Shown: piece after piece, positions 1 through 8,750 of the stretch | Layout: every line of letters begins with the position of its first letter | Numbering within the stretch: position 1 is the stretch's first letter | Origin: DFXE01 sp032054765 | GTDB taxonomy: Bacteria; Bacteroidota; Bacteroidia; Bacteroidales; Tannerellaceae | Assembly (NCBI GenBank): GCA_032054765.1 | Contig: DAMBSC010000006.1 | Span: forward strand, 231,751-295,750 | Length of the DNA: 64,000 bases | Direction of reading: 5' to 3' | Made by a program: the position numbers and the translations under genes | Notes under the pieces: generated by a model | Seen by the model: only the letters and a program-made list of their open reading frames with translations | What the model was told of the DNA's origin: nothing | The model's database searches: none

Positions 1-360
1 GAAGCGAATGATTTTAATGGCGCTAACAAAGATTTTGCTGAAGCTTACAGAGTAAAGCCTGGCGAAGAAGCCATGAAACTTATTCGTGAAAGTAATTTGA
101 AGATGGAAGAAATACTAACAACAGAGCGTTTGGCACAATATGAAGAAAAATGGACATTCGGAAGATATAGAATCGTAAGAAAAAAGTCTACACAAAAATA
201 TGGAGCCATAGATGATAAGGGAAAAGAGGTGATTGCTTGTATATATTTGACTGTAGATGTGGCTGATCAAGGCTATGCTTTTCAAAGAGAAGATGACCTT
301 TTTGACATTTATAATTCAAATGCAAAACTGATTAAAACTGTTGGAGTAGGAAGTTATTAG
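1..360 (+). CDS. WG-repeat-like protein, 5' truncated by window edge
   Basis: The reading frame is open from the first base, so the N-terminus lies outside the window. The visible 119 codons end at TAG. The C-terminal half contains a KYGAIDDKGKEVI stretch followed by a second similar strand pattern, which resembles WG (KWG-type) beta-repeats seen in many Bacteroidota proteins of unknown role. No catalytic motif is visible. The next gene starts about 8 bases downstream on the same strand and encodes a secreted protein, so the two may be co-transcribed. Function unknown. Confidence 0.6.
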   Translation, partial: EANDFNGANKDFAEAYRVKPGEEAMKLIRESNLKMEEILTTERLAQYEEKWTFGRYRIVRKKSTQKYGAIDDKGKEVIACIYLTVDVADQGYAFQREDDLFDIYNSNAKLIKTVGVGSY

Positions 361-367
361 TTAATTG

Positions 368-1288
368 ATGTTTATGAAGAAACTTGGGTTGTTGATTATT
401 TGTGCTATATTTCCCATTTGTGTTATAGCTCAACAGCAAACAGAATATAATAAAAGAGGCGACGAAGCCATGAAACGACGTGATTTTAGCGATGCAAGAT
501 TGTTTTATGGACAAGGTGTTCCCAATTGTGATATGTATAGTATCCATCAGCTAACCAGAATATGGATGACGAATGAAAAGATGAGAACATCTATGTACAA
601 TGTTATGAGGAGATGCTTCAATTGTCTTGTTGTGAAAGCCGAAGAAAATGATACGACCGCAATATCAAAAGTCATCTTATATTATAGTGAAGGCATTGGG
701 ACTTCCCAAAACGATCAATTAGCAGCTATTTGGAGTAAAAAACTGGACGAAATAAGAAATCCAATAATAGATGACAACACTGTTGTATCAAAAGAAAGGA
801 TGAAGTTCTTTGCTGGTTATACCTTTTCTCCTTTAGCTCCTGTCGGATTTACTGTAGGAGGCGTTGGTAAACGTTTTGGTTGGTATACTCGTTTCAAGAC
901 AAATACATCTTTTCAGTCTTTTGAAGGAGAATTCTCTGGTGAAAAACCAGGTGACATGCCCGAGCCAAATAAATCACTAAAACAAAAAGCAAATACATAT
1001 TCAGTAACTGCCGGTTTGGTTGTAAAATGCACACCATGGCTATATACATCTTTAGGAGCAGGCTATGGTAAAAGAGATTTATTGCGTTTATATTCACTGT
1101 TAGATGATAAGGGAGGCATAGATCCTTCAAATCAGATATGGTACAAAAAAACAGATTCCTCTTACAATGGTGCTTCCGTAGAACTTGATTTCATTGTAAA
1201 ATTAGGGACATTCTACTTGACTGCCGGTTGTAATACCTTAAATTTTGAATATATAGATTTAAACGCAGGTGCAGGCGTGTTTTTTTAA
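368..1288 (+). CDS. Putative secreted or outer-membrane protein with TPR/Sel1-like N-terminal part
   Basis: ATG at 368 (alternative at 374, which gives a cleaner signal peptide beginning MKKLGLL). A hydrophobic signal segment ends near AQQQ. It is followed by a helical region resembling a Sel1/TPR repeat (YNKRGDEAMKRRDFSDARLFY, about residues 27-48). From about residue 140 alternating Gly/aromatic beta-strand patterns appear (FAGYTFSPLAPVGFTVGG), ending in aromatic residues as in outer-membrane barrels. The following Kelch lipoprotein starts 11 bases downstream, suggesting an operon. No specific family recognised; cell-envelope location is inferred. Confidence 0.6.
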   Translation: MFMKKLGLLIICAIFPICVIAQQQTEYNKRGDEAMKRRDFSDARLFYGQGVPNCDMYSIHQLTRIWMTNEKMRTSMYNVMRRCFNCLVVKAEENDTTAISKVILYYSEGIGTSQNDQLAAIWSKKLDEIRNPIIDDNTVVSKERMKFFAGYTFSPLAPVGFTVGGVGKRFGWYTRFKTNTSFQSFEGEFSGEKPGDMPEPNKSLKQKANTYSVTAGLVVKCTPWLYTSLGAGYGKRDLLRLYSLLDDKGGIDPSNQIWYKKTDSSYNGASVELDFIVKLGTFYLTAGCNTLNFEYIDLNAGAGVFF

Positions 1289-1299
1289 TTTGAAAGAGT

Positions 1300-3522
1300 A
1301 TGAAACAACTATACATTATATTCCTTTTATTCTTTTCTATTTGCCTTTTTTATGGTTGTCTGAACGATCCGGAATTACCTAATATTATTAATGGCAAAGC
1401 TCCAACCATTGAAAATTTTAAAACAGTTTCTGCTAAAGCCACTTCAATAGAAGTAACTGCTGAAATTACAAAGCACAACGGTTCAAAAGCCACGGAATAC
1501 GGATATTATTTCGAAAAAGAAGATAGTGGTAAAAAAGATAGTATATCAGTTATAGGTGTTACATCTGAAGATGGTATAATAAAATTTGATACCATAATTA
1601 AAGGATTACTTCCGGAGACTGGTTATCTAATAGAAGCATATGCAAAGAATTCAATTGGAATTTCTACAACCGAATCTATATATCAACTAACAGGTAATGG
1701 TTATGGCACAATTGAGACAATCAAACCTGGCGAAACTGATATAAAAGGAATTTCTGCGGAAATAACCGGTAATATTATCTCTGCTGGTGAAGATAAGATT
1801 ATAGAGAGAGGTTTTTACTTTTCGCAAAATGAAGAGGATTTGAATGAAAATAACTGGAAAACTTCATCTACTATAGACTCCGTTTATACCAAGGAAGAAG
1901 AGAATCCGTATACCCTTACAATCTCTTCTTTAACACCTGAAACTAAATATTATGTAAGGGCATATGCGAAAAATAAATTTGGAACTTTTGTTGGAGAGAT
2001 TCAATTTTTCACAACTAAAGATGGTAAACCAAACGTAATCGATCCTTTTGATATTAAGGAAGGTTTCACAAGTGTTGAAATTTCTGCGGAAGTTACAGAT
2101 GAAGGGGATGCGGAAGTCACGGAACGAGGCTTCTGTTACAGCAAATCAGAGGCATCTCCTCCAACTATAGGAAATGTAGATACTGATACTGCGATTGTAG
2201 GCAAAGGATCTGGAAAGTTTACCACAACCATAACAGATCTTGACTCTGAAACAACCTATTATGTCCGTTCTTATGCTGAAAACAAATATGGCATACGTTA
2301 TAGTGAAAAAGTAATCAGTTTCTCTACCATTAGTGTTAAACCTTCTGTTGAAACTGTAGCAGTAACACCTGATAACGGAATAGTAACCGTCTCAGGCAAT
2401 GTAAAAAATCAGGGTATGACACCTATTGATTCTGCCGGTATCTGTTGGTCAACCTCTCCTACTCCAACCCTGGATATGGATTCTGTATTAACCTGTTCGA
2501 ATAAAGTAGGCTCTTATTCAGGGATAATACGATCATTAAAAGGAGGTACAAAGTATTATATCAGAGCATTTGCTTCAAATAAAAACGAAACAGCGTATGG
2601 GGAGGTTATCGAATATACACCGCCTGCCATTTTCCAGCTAGTGGATGCTTTTCCGGGAGATTCATATACAGCCAATACACCAGCTTATTTTTCTATAAAA
2701 GATAATAACAAGAACTACATAAGAACATATATGGTAGGAGGAGACGTGGGTTCAAAATATACAAATAAACTTTGGATGTATGACCCTAACTCCAGGAATA
2801 AGTGGGAGGAGAAAAAAGCGTTTCCTGGTGGAGAAAGAAAATGGATGACTGCTGTTGGAGTTGGTGACATTGGGTATGTTCTTGGAGGAAGTGATCAATC
2901 AGGAAATATCAGCGATGATTTTTACCGTTATACTCCACATGATAACACATGGGAAAAATTAGCAACAGGTCCTGCACCGTTACATTCAGCTGCAGGAGTT
3001 TATATTCCGGATAATTTTGCATTTTTTATTGGGGGCTTTCGTACCAATGCAATAAAAGAAGTATGGTATTTCAATACGCTTGCTATTCCCTCTTGGAACC
3101 AGGTAACAGATTTCCCGATAGCCCAATATGGTGGAACGGCAGTTTCTATAGATAAAACCATATATGCAGGTTTAGGAATAAAAGAAGATGGTACATTCAA
3201 TAATAAATTCTGGTCATCTTCTGATAATTGTAATACGTGGGATTCTCAAACATCTTTCCCATTATCAACAGGATCCATTAAAGGAGGTGTAGTCCATAAA
3301 GGGCTTATTTATGTAATTAATATAAATACAGGTAATATATGGTGCTATAATCCAATAGAAAAAGTATGGACTAAAAAGTCACAAGTTTCTGTTAATAGAT
3401 TCTTTCATTGTATGTTTACACTTGACGAAATAAATAATGGAATAACTGAAACTAATATATATATAGGTTTAGGGCAATATTCGAATGAATTAATAAAATA
3501 CAATCCAACGTGGGATAATTAA
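1300..3522 (+). CDS. Outer-membrane lipoprotein with Fn3-like repeats and a Kelch propeller domain
   Basis: The N-terminus has a hydrophobic stretch and a lipobox ending FYGC, so Cys20 is the likely lipidated residue. Residues about 30-450 contain four similar beta-sandwich repeats, each with a phrase such as TKYYVRAYAKNKFG or TTYYVRSYAENKYG, resembling fibronectin type III-like modules. Residues about 450-740 contain Kelch-like blades (GDIGYVLGGS, NFAFFIGGF, WYFNT, KTIYAGLG). Surface-exposed binding or adhesion is inferred; there is no catalytic signature. It lies 11 bases after the previous envelope gene and 3 bases before the serine acetyltransferase gene. Confidence 0.7.
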   Translation: MKQLYIIFLLFFSICLFYGCLNDPELPNIINGKAPTIENFKTVSAKATSIEVTAEITKHNGSKATEYGYYFEKEDSGKKDSISVIGVTSEDGIIKFDTIIKGLLPETGYLIEAYAKNSIGISTTESIYQLTGNGYGTIETIKPGETDIKGISAEITGNIISAGEDKIIERGFYFSQNEEDLNENNWKTSSTIDSVYTKEEENPYTLTISSLTPETKYYVRAYAKNKFGTFVGEIQFFTTKDGKPNVIDPFDIKEGFTSVEISAEVTDEGDAEVTERGFCYSKSEASPPTIGNVDTDTAIVGKGSGKFTTTITDLDSETTYYVRSYAENKYGIRYSEKVISFSTISVKPSVETVAVTPDNGIVTVSGNVKNQGMTPIDSAGICWSTSPTPTLDMDSVLTCSNKVGSYSGIIRSLKGGTKYYIRAFASNKNETAYGEVIEYTPPAIFQLVDAFPGDSYTANTPAYFSIKDNNKNYIRTYMVGGDVGSKYTNKLWMYDPNSRNKWEEKKAFPGGERKWMTAVGVGDIGYVLGGSDQSGNISDDFYRYTPHDNTWEKLATGPAPLHSAAGVYIPDNFAFFIGGFRTNAIKEVWYFNTLAIPSWNQVTDFPIAQYGGTAVSIDKTIYAGLGIKEDGTFNNKFWSSSDNCNTWDSQTSFPLSTGSIKGGVVHKGLIYVININTGNIWCYNPIEKVWTKKSQVSVNRFFHCMFTLDEINNGITETNIYIGLGQYSNELIKYNPTWDN

Positions 3523-3525
3523 AAA

Positions 3526-4413
3526 ATGGATAGATCAGAGATTCTTGAGCAAATACAACAAAATGTAGAGAAATTATCTGCTTTTGATTTACCGGAATAT
3601 AAATATATACCTCTACATCAGAAGTCTTCTCCATCTGTCAATGCTATCAGGGAAATAATGCATCTCATACGAAAAGTAATTTTTCCTGGTTTCTTTGGAA
3701 CTGAACAAGAAGCACAATGTGAGTCCATTCAATATTATACCGGCGTTTATCTCGAAAAAATATATGATCTTTTACATGAGCAGGTATATAATGGCTTATG
3801 TTTTGAGAATAAAAAATGCTGCGAGACAAATGATCAAGCAACTGAAATCACAATATCATTTATAAATAAAATACCTACTATAAAACATTATCTCTCTACT
3901 GATGTAAAAGCTATATTGGATGGAGACCCTGCAGCTCATAGTATTAGTGAAGTTATCTTCTGTTATCCGGCAACACAGGCCATTCTTCACCAACGGGTAG
4001 CTCATGAATTATTTAAGCTGAAAGTTCCTGTTTTGCCACGAATTATTACTGAACTGGCTCATACGTTAACAGGTATTGATATCCATCCTGGTGCGCAGAT
4101 TGGTAAATATTTTAGTATAGATCATGGTACAGGTATTGTTATTGGACAGACTACTATTATTGGGGAACATGTTCGTTTATATCAGGGAGTTACATTAGGT
4201 GCGAAAAGTTTCAAATATGATGAAGAAGGTTTACCAATGGATATTCCTCGTCATCCCATTATTGAAGATCATGTAACGATTTATTCTAATACTTCTATTC
4301 TGGGTAGAATAACTATTGGACATAATTCTATAATTGGAGGAAACATTTGGCTAACCCATGATGTTCCACCAAATTCAAAAATACTTCAATCTCGAGCAAT
4401 AGAAGATAAATGA
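3526..4413 (+). CDS. cysE: Serine O-acetyltransferase (CysE/EpsC type)
   Basis: Transfers acetyl from acetyl-CoA to L-serine, giving O-acetylserine for cysteine synthesis in the cytoplasm. The N-terminal about 170 residues are helical. The C-terminal part is a left-handed beta-helix of hexapeptide repeats. The signature DIHPGAQIGKYFSIDHGTG begins near residue 185 and contains the His residues expected for the active site; it is followed by GVTLGAKSF. The length of 295 residues fits the extended Bacteroidota form. The ATG is 3 bases after the Kelch lipoprotein stop, so it may be co-transcribed with an unrelated envelope gene. No cysK is nearby in this window. Confidence 0.85.
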   Translation: MDRSEILEQIQQNVEKLSAFDLPEYKYIPLHQKSSPSVNAIREIMHLIRKVIFPGFFGTEQEAQCESIQYYTGVYLEKIYDLLHEQVYNGLCFENKKCCETNDQATEITISFINKIPTIKHYLSTDVKAILDGDPAAHSISEVIFCYPATQAILHQRVAHELFKLKVPVLPRIITELAHTLTGIDIHPGAQIGKYFSIDHGTGIVIGQTTIIGEHVRLYQGVTLGAKSFKYDEEGLPMDIPRHPIIEDHVTIYSNTSILGRITIGHNSIIGGNIWLTHDVPPNSKILQSRAIEDK

Positions 4414-4426
4414 GTTTTTAGTTTAT

Positions 4427-4460
4427 TTTTAAAAACAAAATATTATTTTTGTTTTTAAAA
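4427..4460 (+). terminator. AT-rich hairpin downstream of cysE
   Basis: A 14-bp inverted repeat (4427-4440 with 4447-4460) around a 6-base loop lies 13 bases after the cysE stop. It contains a T run inside the right arm. Plausible terminator, though almost entirely A-T. Confidence 0.5.
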
Positions 4461-4497
4461 GAAAAATTCTTTTTGAAACGAACTAATTTAAGCATCT

Positions 4498-5457
4498 ATG
4501 AGATCCACATGCATTCTGCTCGTATTAATGAGTATTATATCTCTCCTATCTAACATTAACTCACAAGAACAAGTAACAAACCAGAAACTCTCAGGTCAGA
4601 CTATTTCAGATACGATAGTGATTGTTACTCCACAAAAAGTCTATAATATAGTCTTGCCGGATATTATGAATATCATTTTACAGAAGAAAGATATACCAAA
4701 CCTTATCCCAATAGATATCCCTTCAAAAAGGGTCGTTTATGAAGAAACAGAAGTTAACAAATCAGATAAAATAGCTTTCAATCATTTGAATCTGTCCTTA
4801 CGATTGAATACATTAGGTTTTGGACTGGAAGCAGCTACACCTTTGAATGAGCAGTTTGTTTTAAGAGGCGGATTTGATCTGTTTCCTATTAGTTTTGGTA
4901 ATCATACGTATAGTTTACGGAAAGAATTTAGTCAATTAGAATATGCTTTCGGTTATATTCCTCAATATAGAGGAAAAGCTAAAGTTAATTTCTTCAATGG
5001 ACATGTATTAGCAGATTTTTATCCTATTAAAACAGGTATCTTCCATATTACGGCCGGAGTATTTATAGGCTCCAATAAAGCAACGCTCGATGGCTTCTTA
5101 TCTGATCCTAATGATAACCCTGCCAAACTGCTTCCCGGTTATGAATGGCCAGTATTTGAATATGGAAACCATAGAATTGACCTTACCGGAGGAAATCTGG
5201 ATTTTGACTTGAAATTAGGGAATGTTATCAAACCTTATGTTGGAGTTGGATTGGGACGTGCTTTTAGTAAAAATAAGTTTGGCTTCAAAGTTGAATTAGG
5301 CGTCATGTACCAAGGAGATTATACATTGAAACAGAATGGCAGTGAATTCCGTTTTGGTGATATTATATTATCTGATGGTAAAGATGCTGAAGACTATGAA
5401 AAGTGGCTAAAATGGTGGCCTATGTTAAACTTTCAATTAACCTATAGAATATTTTAG
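4498..5457 (+). CDS. Hypothetical secreted beta-barrel-like protein
   Basis: Starts with a signal peptide (hydrophobic run to about residue 22, ending NSQEQ). From about residue 90 the sequence alternates Gly and hydrophobic/aromatic residues in a pattern typical of outer-membrane barrels (LNLSLRLNTLGFGLEAATPL, KPYVGVGLGRAF) and it ends in the aromatic-rich LTYRIF. No family is recognised. It is monocistronic by position, between an AT-rich hairpin upstream and a long perfect hairpin downstream. Confidence 0.6.
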   Translation: MRSTCILLVLMSIISLLSNINSQEQVTNQKLSGQTISDTIVIVTPQKVYNIVLPDIMNIILQKKDIPNLIPIDIPSKRVVYEETEVNKSDKIAFNHLNLSLRLNTLGFGLEAATPLNEQFVLRGGFDLFPISFGNHTYSLRKEFSQLEYAFGYIPQYRGKAKVNFFNGHVLADFYPIKTGIFHITAGVFIGSNKATLDGFLSDPNDNPAKLLPGYEWPVFEYGNHRIDLTGGNLDFDLKLGNVIKPYVGVGLGRAFSKNKFGFKVELGVMYQGDYTLKQNGSEFRFGDIILSDGKDAEDYEKWLKWWPMLNFQLTYRIF

Positions 5458-5458
5458 A

Positions 5459-5504
5459 TTTTCTACAGATATATAGATTGGAGCATCTATATATCTGTAG
5501 AAAA
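5459..5504. terminator. Perfect 20-bp hairpin between convergent genes
   Basis: Arms 5459-5478 and 5485-5504 pair without mismatch around a 6-base loop. It separates the plus-strand barrel gene from the minus-strand trpA end at 5510. The T-rich flank pairs into the stem, so it lacks a clean unpaired U-tract; it may act as a bidirectional terminator or an mRNA 3'-end stabiliser. Confidence 0.6.
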
Positions 5505-5509
5505 ACCGG

Positions 5510-6280
5510 TCAATTTTTTAATGCTTCAAATAATTTATCTATTGCTTGTGCCGGAGAATTTTCTGATAATAACTGTATGAATTTACTTCCTATAATAACG
5601 CCTGATGAATTGTTTGATGCAGCATCATACGTAGCTTTATTGCTTATACCAAAACCTACTAATCTTGGATTTCGCAAATTCATATTATTTATTCTTCGGA
5701 AATATATTTGCTTTTGGTCATCAAAACTTTGTTGCGTTCCTGTGATTGCTGCACTTGAAACCATATAAATAAATCCATCTGTATTATCATCTATCAAGCG
5801 AATACGCTCTTCTGATGTCTCAGGAGTGATTAGCATAATAACTTTCAGATTATATTTCTCAGCTGTTTGTTTGTAGTTAGCCATATAGTCATCAAAAGGA
5901 AGATCGGGAATGACCACGCCGTCAATGCCTGTTTCTACACATTTCTTACAAAAGTTTTCAAATCCGAATTGCATGATAGGATTTAGATAACCCATAAATA
6001 AGACAGGAATATCTATCTCTTTTCGGAAATCTGTCAATTGTTCAAAAAGCAAGCGAAGCGACATTCCATTTCTTAAGGATTGTGTAGAAGTTTCCTGTAT
6101 AACCGGCCCATCCGCCATAGGATCTGAAAATGGAATGCCTATTTCTACCATATCAATCCCTTTATCCTGCAAAACTTTTAAGATATTAGTAGTATCATTT
6201 AATTGAGGATATCCTGCTGTAAAATATATAGAAAGAATATTTTTTTCCTTTGTCTGAAATAATTGATTTATACGATTCAT
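5510..6280 (-). CDS. trpA: Tryptophan synthase alpha chain
   Basis: Cleaves indole-3-glycerol phosphate to indole and glyceraldehyde-3-phosphate and passes indole to TrpB. TIM barrel of 256 residues, normal length. Visible motifs are FTAGYPQL, VEIGIPFSDPMADGPVIQ (containing the catalytic Glu) and DGVVIPDLPFDDY (containing the catalytic Asp), then GFGISNK and GVIIGSKF for phosphate binding. It is the last gene of the trp operon, 19 bases after trpF; the gap carries 7-bp word repeats. trpA is widely separated from trpB, which heads this operon. Confidence 0.97.
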   Translation of the reverse strand: MNRINQLFQTKEKNILSIYFTAGYPQLNDTTNILKVLQDKGIDMVEIGIPFSDPMADGPVIQETSTQSLRNGMSLRLLFEQLTDFRKEIDIPVLFMGYLNPIMQFGFENFCKKCVETGIDGVVIPDLPFDDYMANYKQTAEKYNLKVIMLITPETSEERIRLIDDNTDGFIYMVSSAAITGTQQSFDDQKQIYFRRINNMNLRNPRLVGFGISNKATYDAASNNSSGVIIGSKFIQLLSENSPAQAIDKLFEALKN

Positions 6281-6286
6281 TTTATG

Positions 6287-6314
6287 TAACGATTAGTGAT
6301 TAACGATTAATATT
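6287..6314. repeat. Four 7-bp words at the trpF/trpA junction
   Basis: Consecutive heptamers TAACGAT, TAGTGAT, TAACGAT and TAATATT cover 6287-6314 and include the trpF stop codon region. The same words recur at 48582-48647, between rlmI and an isomerase gene. Confidence 0.6.
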
Positions 6315-6926
6315 TATAGCTTTTAAAAAGCTTTCCAGTCTTTTTATATCTTTTATTGCCGGTGCTATTTCAAAGCCGCTATTTAAGTCAATACCGGCAA
6401 ATGCCGAATGATGAAATTTCTTTATTGATTCTACGCTATCCGGATTGATACCACCGCTTAATAAGAACGGTGTTTTGCCTTTATACTCAGCAAGGACAGA
6501 CCAATCAAAACTTTTCCCAGACCCTCCGTATTCTTCACATTTTGTGTCAAAAAGAAAGTAATCAACTCTCCCTTCATATTCTGACACTATTTCTAAATCT
6601 TTTGATGAAGCTATCGAGAATGCCTTAATAAGTCTATATCCCCTTTTTTGTAATGTATGACATGTCTCCGGTGATTCATTACCATGTAACTGAAGATAGT
6701 CTAATTTATAGTTTTTAGCTATATCTATCGTTTCTTCAGTGGAACTATTTACAAATACGCCGACTTTGGGTAATTGAAAATTGAAAGTTGAAAGTTGAAA
6801 ATGGTTATCTACTTCAACAAATCGGGGTGATTCATTATAGAATATGAGGCCTATCCAATTAATCCCTAATTCTACTACCTGCCGGATATTTTCAGGATCA
6901 CGCATTCCGCAGACTTTCACGATCAT
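6300..6926 (-). CDS. trpF: Phosphoribosylanthranilate isomerase
   Basis: Converts N-(5-phosphoribosyl)anthranilate to the CdRP intermediate of tryptophan synthesis. Visible motifs: VKVCGM at the N-terminus (catalytic Cys), GLIFY.ESPR, KVGVFVN, LQLHGNESPE, DYFLFDTK and LLSGGINPDSV. The length of 208 residues is typical. The start overlaps the trpC stop by four bases (ATGA). Between SPR and KVGVF the usual variable helix is encoded by four 7-bp repeats (6774-6801), which translate to a FQLSTFNFQL phrase; this looks like a repeat inserted or expanded in frame. Confidence 0.95.
   Translation of the reverse strand: MIVKVCGMRDPENIRQVVELGINWIGLIFYNESPRFVEVDNHFQLSTFNFQLPKVGVFVNSSTEETIDIAKNYKLDYLQLHGNESPETCHTLQKRGYRLIKAFSIASSKDLEIVSEYEGRVDYFLFDTKCEEYGGSGKSFDWSVLAEYKGKTPFLLSGGINPDSVESIKKFHHSAFAGIDLNSGFEIAPAIKDIKRLESFLKAININR
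6774..6801. repeat. Heptamer repeat inside trpF
   Basis: Four tandem 7-bp units TTGAAAA, TTGAAAG, TTGAAAG, TTGAAAA (plus-strand reading) lie inside the trpF coding sequence and encode the FQLSTFNFQL segment in a loop region of the barrel. The unit length matches the intergenic heptamer repeats elsewhere in the window. Confidence 0.75.
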
Positions 6927-7741
6927 GATAAACCTCCTATAAATTCAGATAAACTCTTACCCGGATTTTGAGTTTTCATAAATGTTTCTCCAATCAAGAA
7001 ACCTTTGAATCCGCAATCTCGTAACTGTTTCACTAATTTTGTATCAGATATTCCACTTTCAGATACTAATAGAGGAGTAGTCGTAAATTGCTCCCCTTTC
7101 GGGGGTTGAGAGGGTATCTGTTGTATTAAACGGAAAGAATTTTGCACATCCGTATGAAAGCTACCCAGATTCCGATTATTCACCCCTAACATATCGATAT
7201 GAGGATTCAAATATCTTAATTCTTCTTCATTATGTATTTCTAATAACACCTCTAAACCTAAGCTATGTGCAGTTTCTGCCAGTATAATACAAGTTTCTTC
7301 ATTTAATGCCGCCGCGATTAATAGTATTGCGTCAGCCCCCATGATCCGTGCCTGATATAACTGGTATTCATCAATAATGAAGTCTTTTCTGAGCAGAGGT
7401 ATATTAACTAATTTACGTGCTTGTTGAAGATCACTTAAAGTACCCCCAAAGTATTTCTGATCTGTAAGAACCGAACAGGCTGATGCTCCTCCTGCTTCAT
7501 AAGCAGGAATAATATGAGCAATATCAGCATCTGGAAATAACCATCCTTTAGATGGAGACTTACGTTTGAATTCAGCAATAATACCGGTAGGAGAATTGGC
7601 TAATGAAGAACGCATTGAATAAACGGGACGTTCCAGTTGATCACTTCCCATGGTTACCAATGTTCGAAGGTCTACCGCCCGCTTCTGTTCTTCCACTTCT
7701 ATACGCTTATTTACTATGATCTCTTGTAATATATCTTTCAT
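6923..7741 (-). CDS. trpC: Indole-3-glycerol phosphate synthase
   Basis: Closes the indole ring from CdRP. TIM barrel of 272 residues. Motifs: IIAEFKRKSPSKGW (catalytic Lys and substrate contacts), SVLTDQKYFGG, LLRKDFIID, ADAILLIAAAL, LLEIHNEEEL, LGVNNRNL and VSESGI. It is separate from trpF rather than fused as in enterics. It sits 2 bases after trpD and overlaps trpF by 4. A short Pro/Lys/Gly-rich phrase (SQPPKGEQ) near residue 215 is encoded by a G/C-rich micro-repeat also seen in trpE and looks like an insertion. Confidence 0.96.
   Translation of the reverse strand: MKDILQEIIVNKRIEVEEQKRAVDLRTLVTMGSDQLERPVYSMRSSLANSPTGIIAEFKRKSPSKGWLFPDADIAHIIPAYEAGGASACSVLTDQKYFGGTLSDLQQARKLVNIPLLRKDFIIDEYQLYQARIMGADAILLIAAALNEETCIILAETAHSLGLEVLLEIHNEEELRYLNPHIDMLGVNNRNLGSFHTDVQNSFRLIQQIPSQPPKGEQFTTTPLLVSESGISDTKLVKQLRDCGFKGFLIGETFMKTQNPGKSLSEFIGGLS
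7091..7114. repeat. C/G-rich micro-insert inside trpC
   Basis: The plus-strand sequence has a CTCCCCTTTC..GGGGGTTGAG core. It resembles the segment at 10558-10583 inside trpE (CACCTTTAGAGGGCAAGGGG). Both are in frame and encode Pro/Lys/Gly-rich phrases, suggesting one dispersed short repeat type. Confidence 0.4.
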
Positions 7742-7743
7742 TT

Positions 7744-8739
7744 TTATGTGTTTATAGTTAGAAATTTATTGAACATCCGCAAAGCTTTTCCGCTTTCCAA
7801 AGATTCCTTCGCTTCCGCTATACAGGATTCGATTTTCTTTTCAGGGCATATTACCTGAATAGCAAATGCTGCATTCACAATTACACAATTCTTTTGAGCT
7901 TCTGTTGCCTTATTATTTAATAGGTTATCAAATATCTTTGCTGCATGTGATACGGTTTCTCCCCCATCCAGATCGGCCTCTTTACAACGTGTAAACCCAA
8001 GCATTTCCGGTGTATATAACTTTTCTTTTTCGGGCATTGCCACTTTAAAGTCAGCCGTTAAAGAGATTTCATCAAATCCGTCAAGGCTGTGAACCACTGC
8101 AAAACGAGTTCCACTTTCCTGATAGGTATAATTATACAAACGTAAGAGTGGAAGATTATATACACCTAATAATTGGTAGGTAGGTATGACAGGATTAACC
8201 AATGGTCCCAACATATTAAAGAAACTTCTTACTCCCAGGTTTTTCCTGACAGAAGCAACGGCTTTTAATGCTGGATTGAATAACGGAGCATGTAAATAGG
8301 CAAAATTACACTCATCAATAGATTTTCGAATAATATCTATATTATCGGTAAACTTAACCCCATGTTGCTCCATAACATTACTGGCTCCGCTTACAGAAGT
8401 AGCTCCGTAGTTACCGTGTTTTACTACATTATATCCTGCTCCGGCAAGTACACAACAGGCTGTTGTACTAATATTGAATGTGTTTTTACCATCACCGCCT
8501 GTACCAACAATATCGATAGGTTTGTATTCTGATAAATCCACAGGGACACGCATTTCCAGGAGCGCTTCCCGAAAGCCTGTTAATTCTTCCACAGATATAC
8601 TACGCATCAGGAAAACTGTAATCAAACTTGAAATTTGTGACTCATTATATTTCCCTTCTGTTATACTCTGAAGTATCATCCGTGCTTCTTCACGCCCCAG
8701 ATATTGATGCTCGAATAATTTATAAAGTATTTGTTTCAT
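7744..8739 (-). CDS. trpD: Anthranilate phosphoribosyltransferase
   Basis: Joins anthranilate to PRPP. It has the glycosyltransferase family III fold: an N-terminal helical domain then DIVGTGGDGKNTFNIST (PRPP binding), VKHGNYGATS.SGASNVME, FAYLHAPLFNPALK and RSFFNMLGPLVNP. The length of 331 residues is normal. It is not fused to trpG, which is a separate gene 11 bases upstream in the operon. trpC follows after 2 bases. Confidence 0.97.
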   Translation of the reverse strand: MKQILYKLFEHQYLGREEARMILQSITEGKYNESQISSLITVFLMRSISVEELTGFREALLEMRVPVDLSEYKPIDIVGTGGDGKNTFNISTTACCVLAGAGYNVVKHGNYGATSVSGASNVMEQHGVKFTDNIDIIRKSIDECNFAYLHAPLFNPALKAVASVRKNLGVRSFFNMLGPLVNPVIPTYQLLGVYNLPLLRLYNYTYQESGTRFAVVHSLDGFDEISLTADFKVAMPEKEKLYTPEMLGFTRCKEADLDGGETVSHAAKIFDNLLNNKATEAQKNCVIVNAAFAIQVICPEKKIESCIAEAKESLESGKALRMFNKFLTINT

Positions 8740-8750
8740 TTTCTTATCTC

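Noticed and set aside
5459..5504. Hairpin as an operator or attachment site
   Set aside because: It sits between convergent genes with no integrase nearby; a transcription-end structure is simpler.
5478..5768. Plus-strand ORF of 96 codons
   Set aside because: Lies almost wholly antisense to trpA, has no family signal and begins inside the hairpin loop region.
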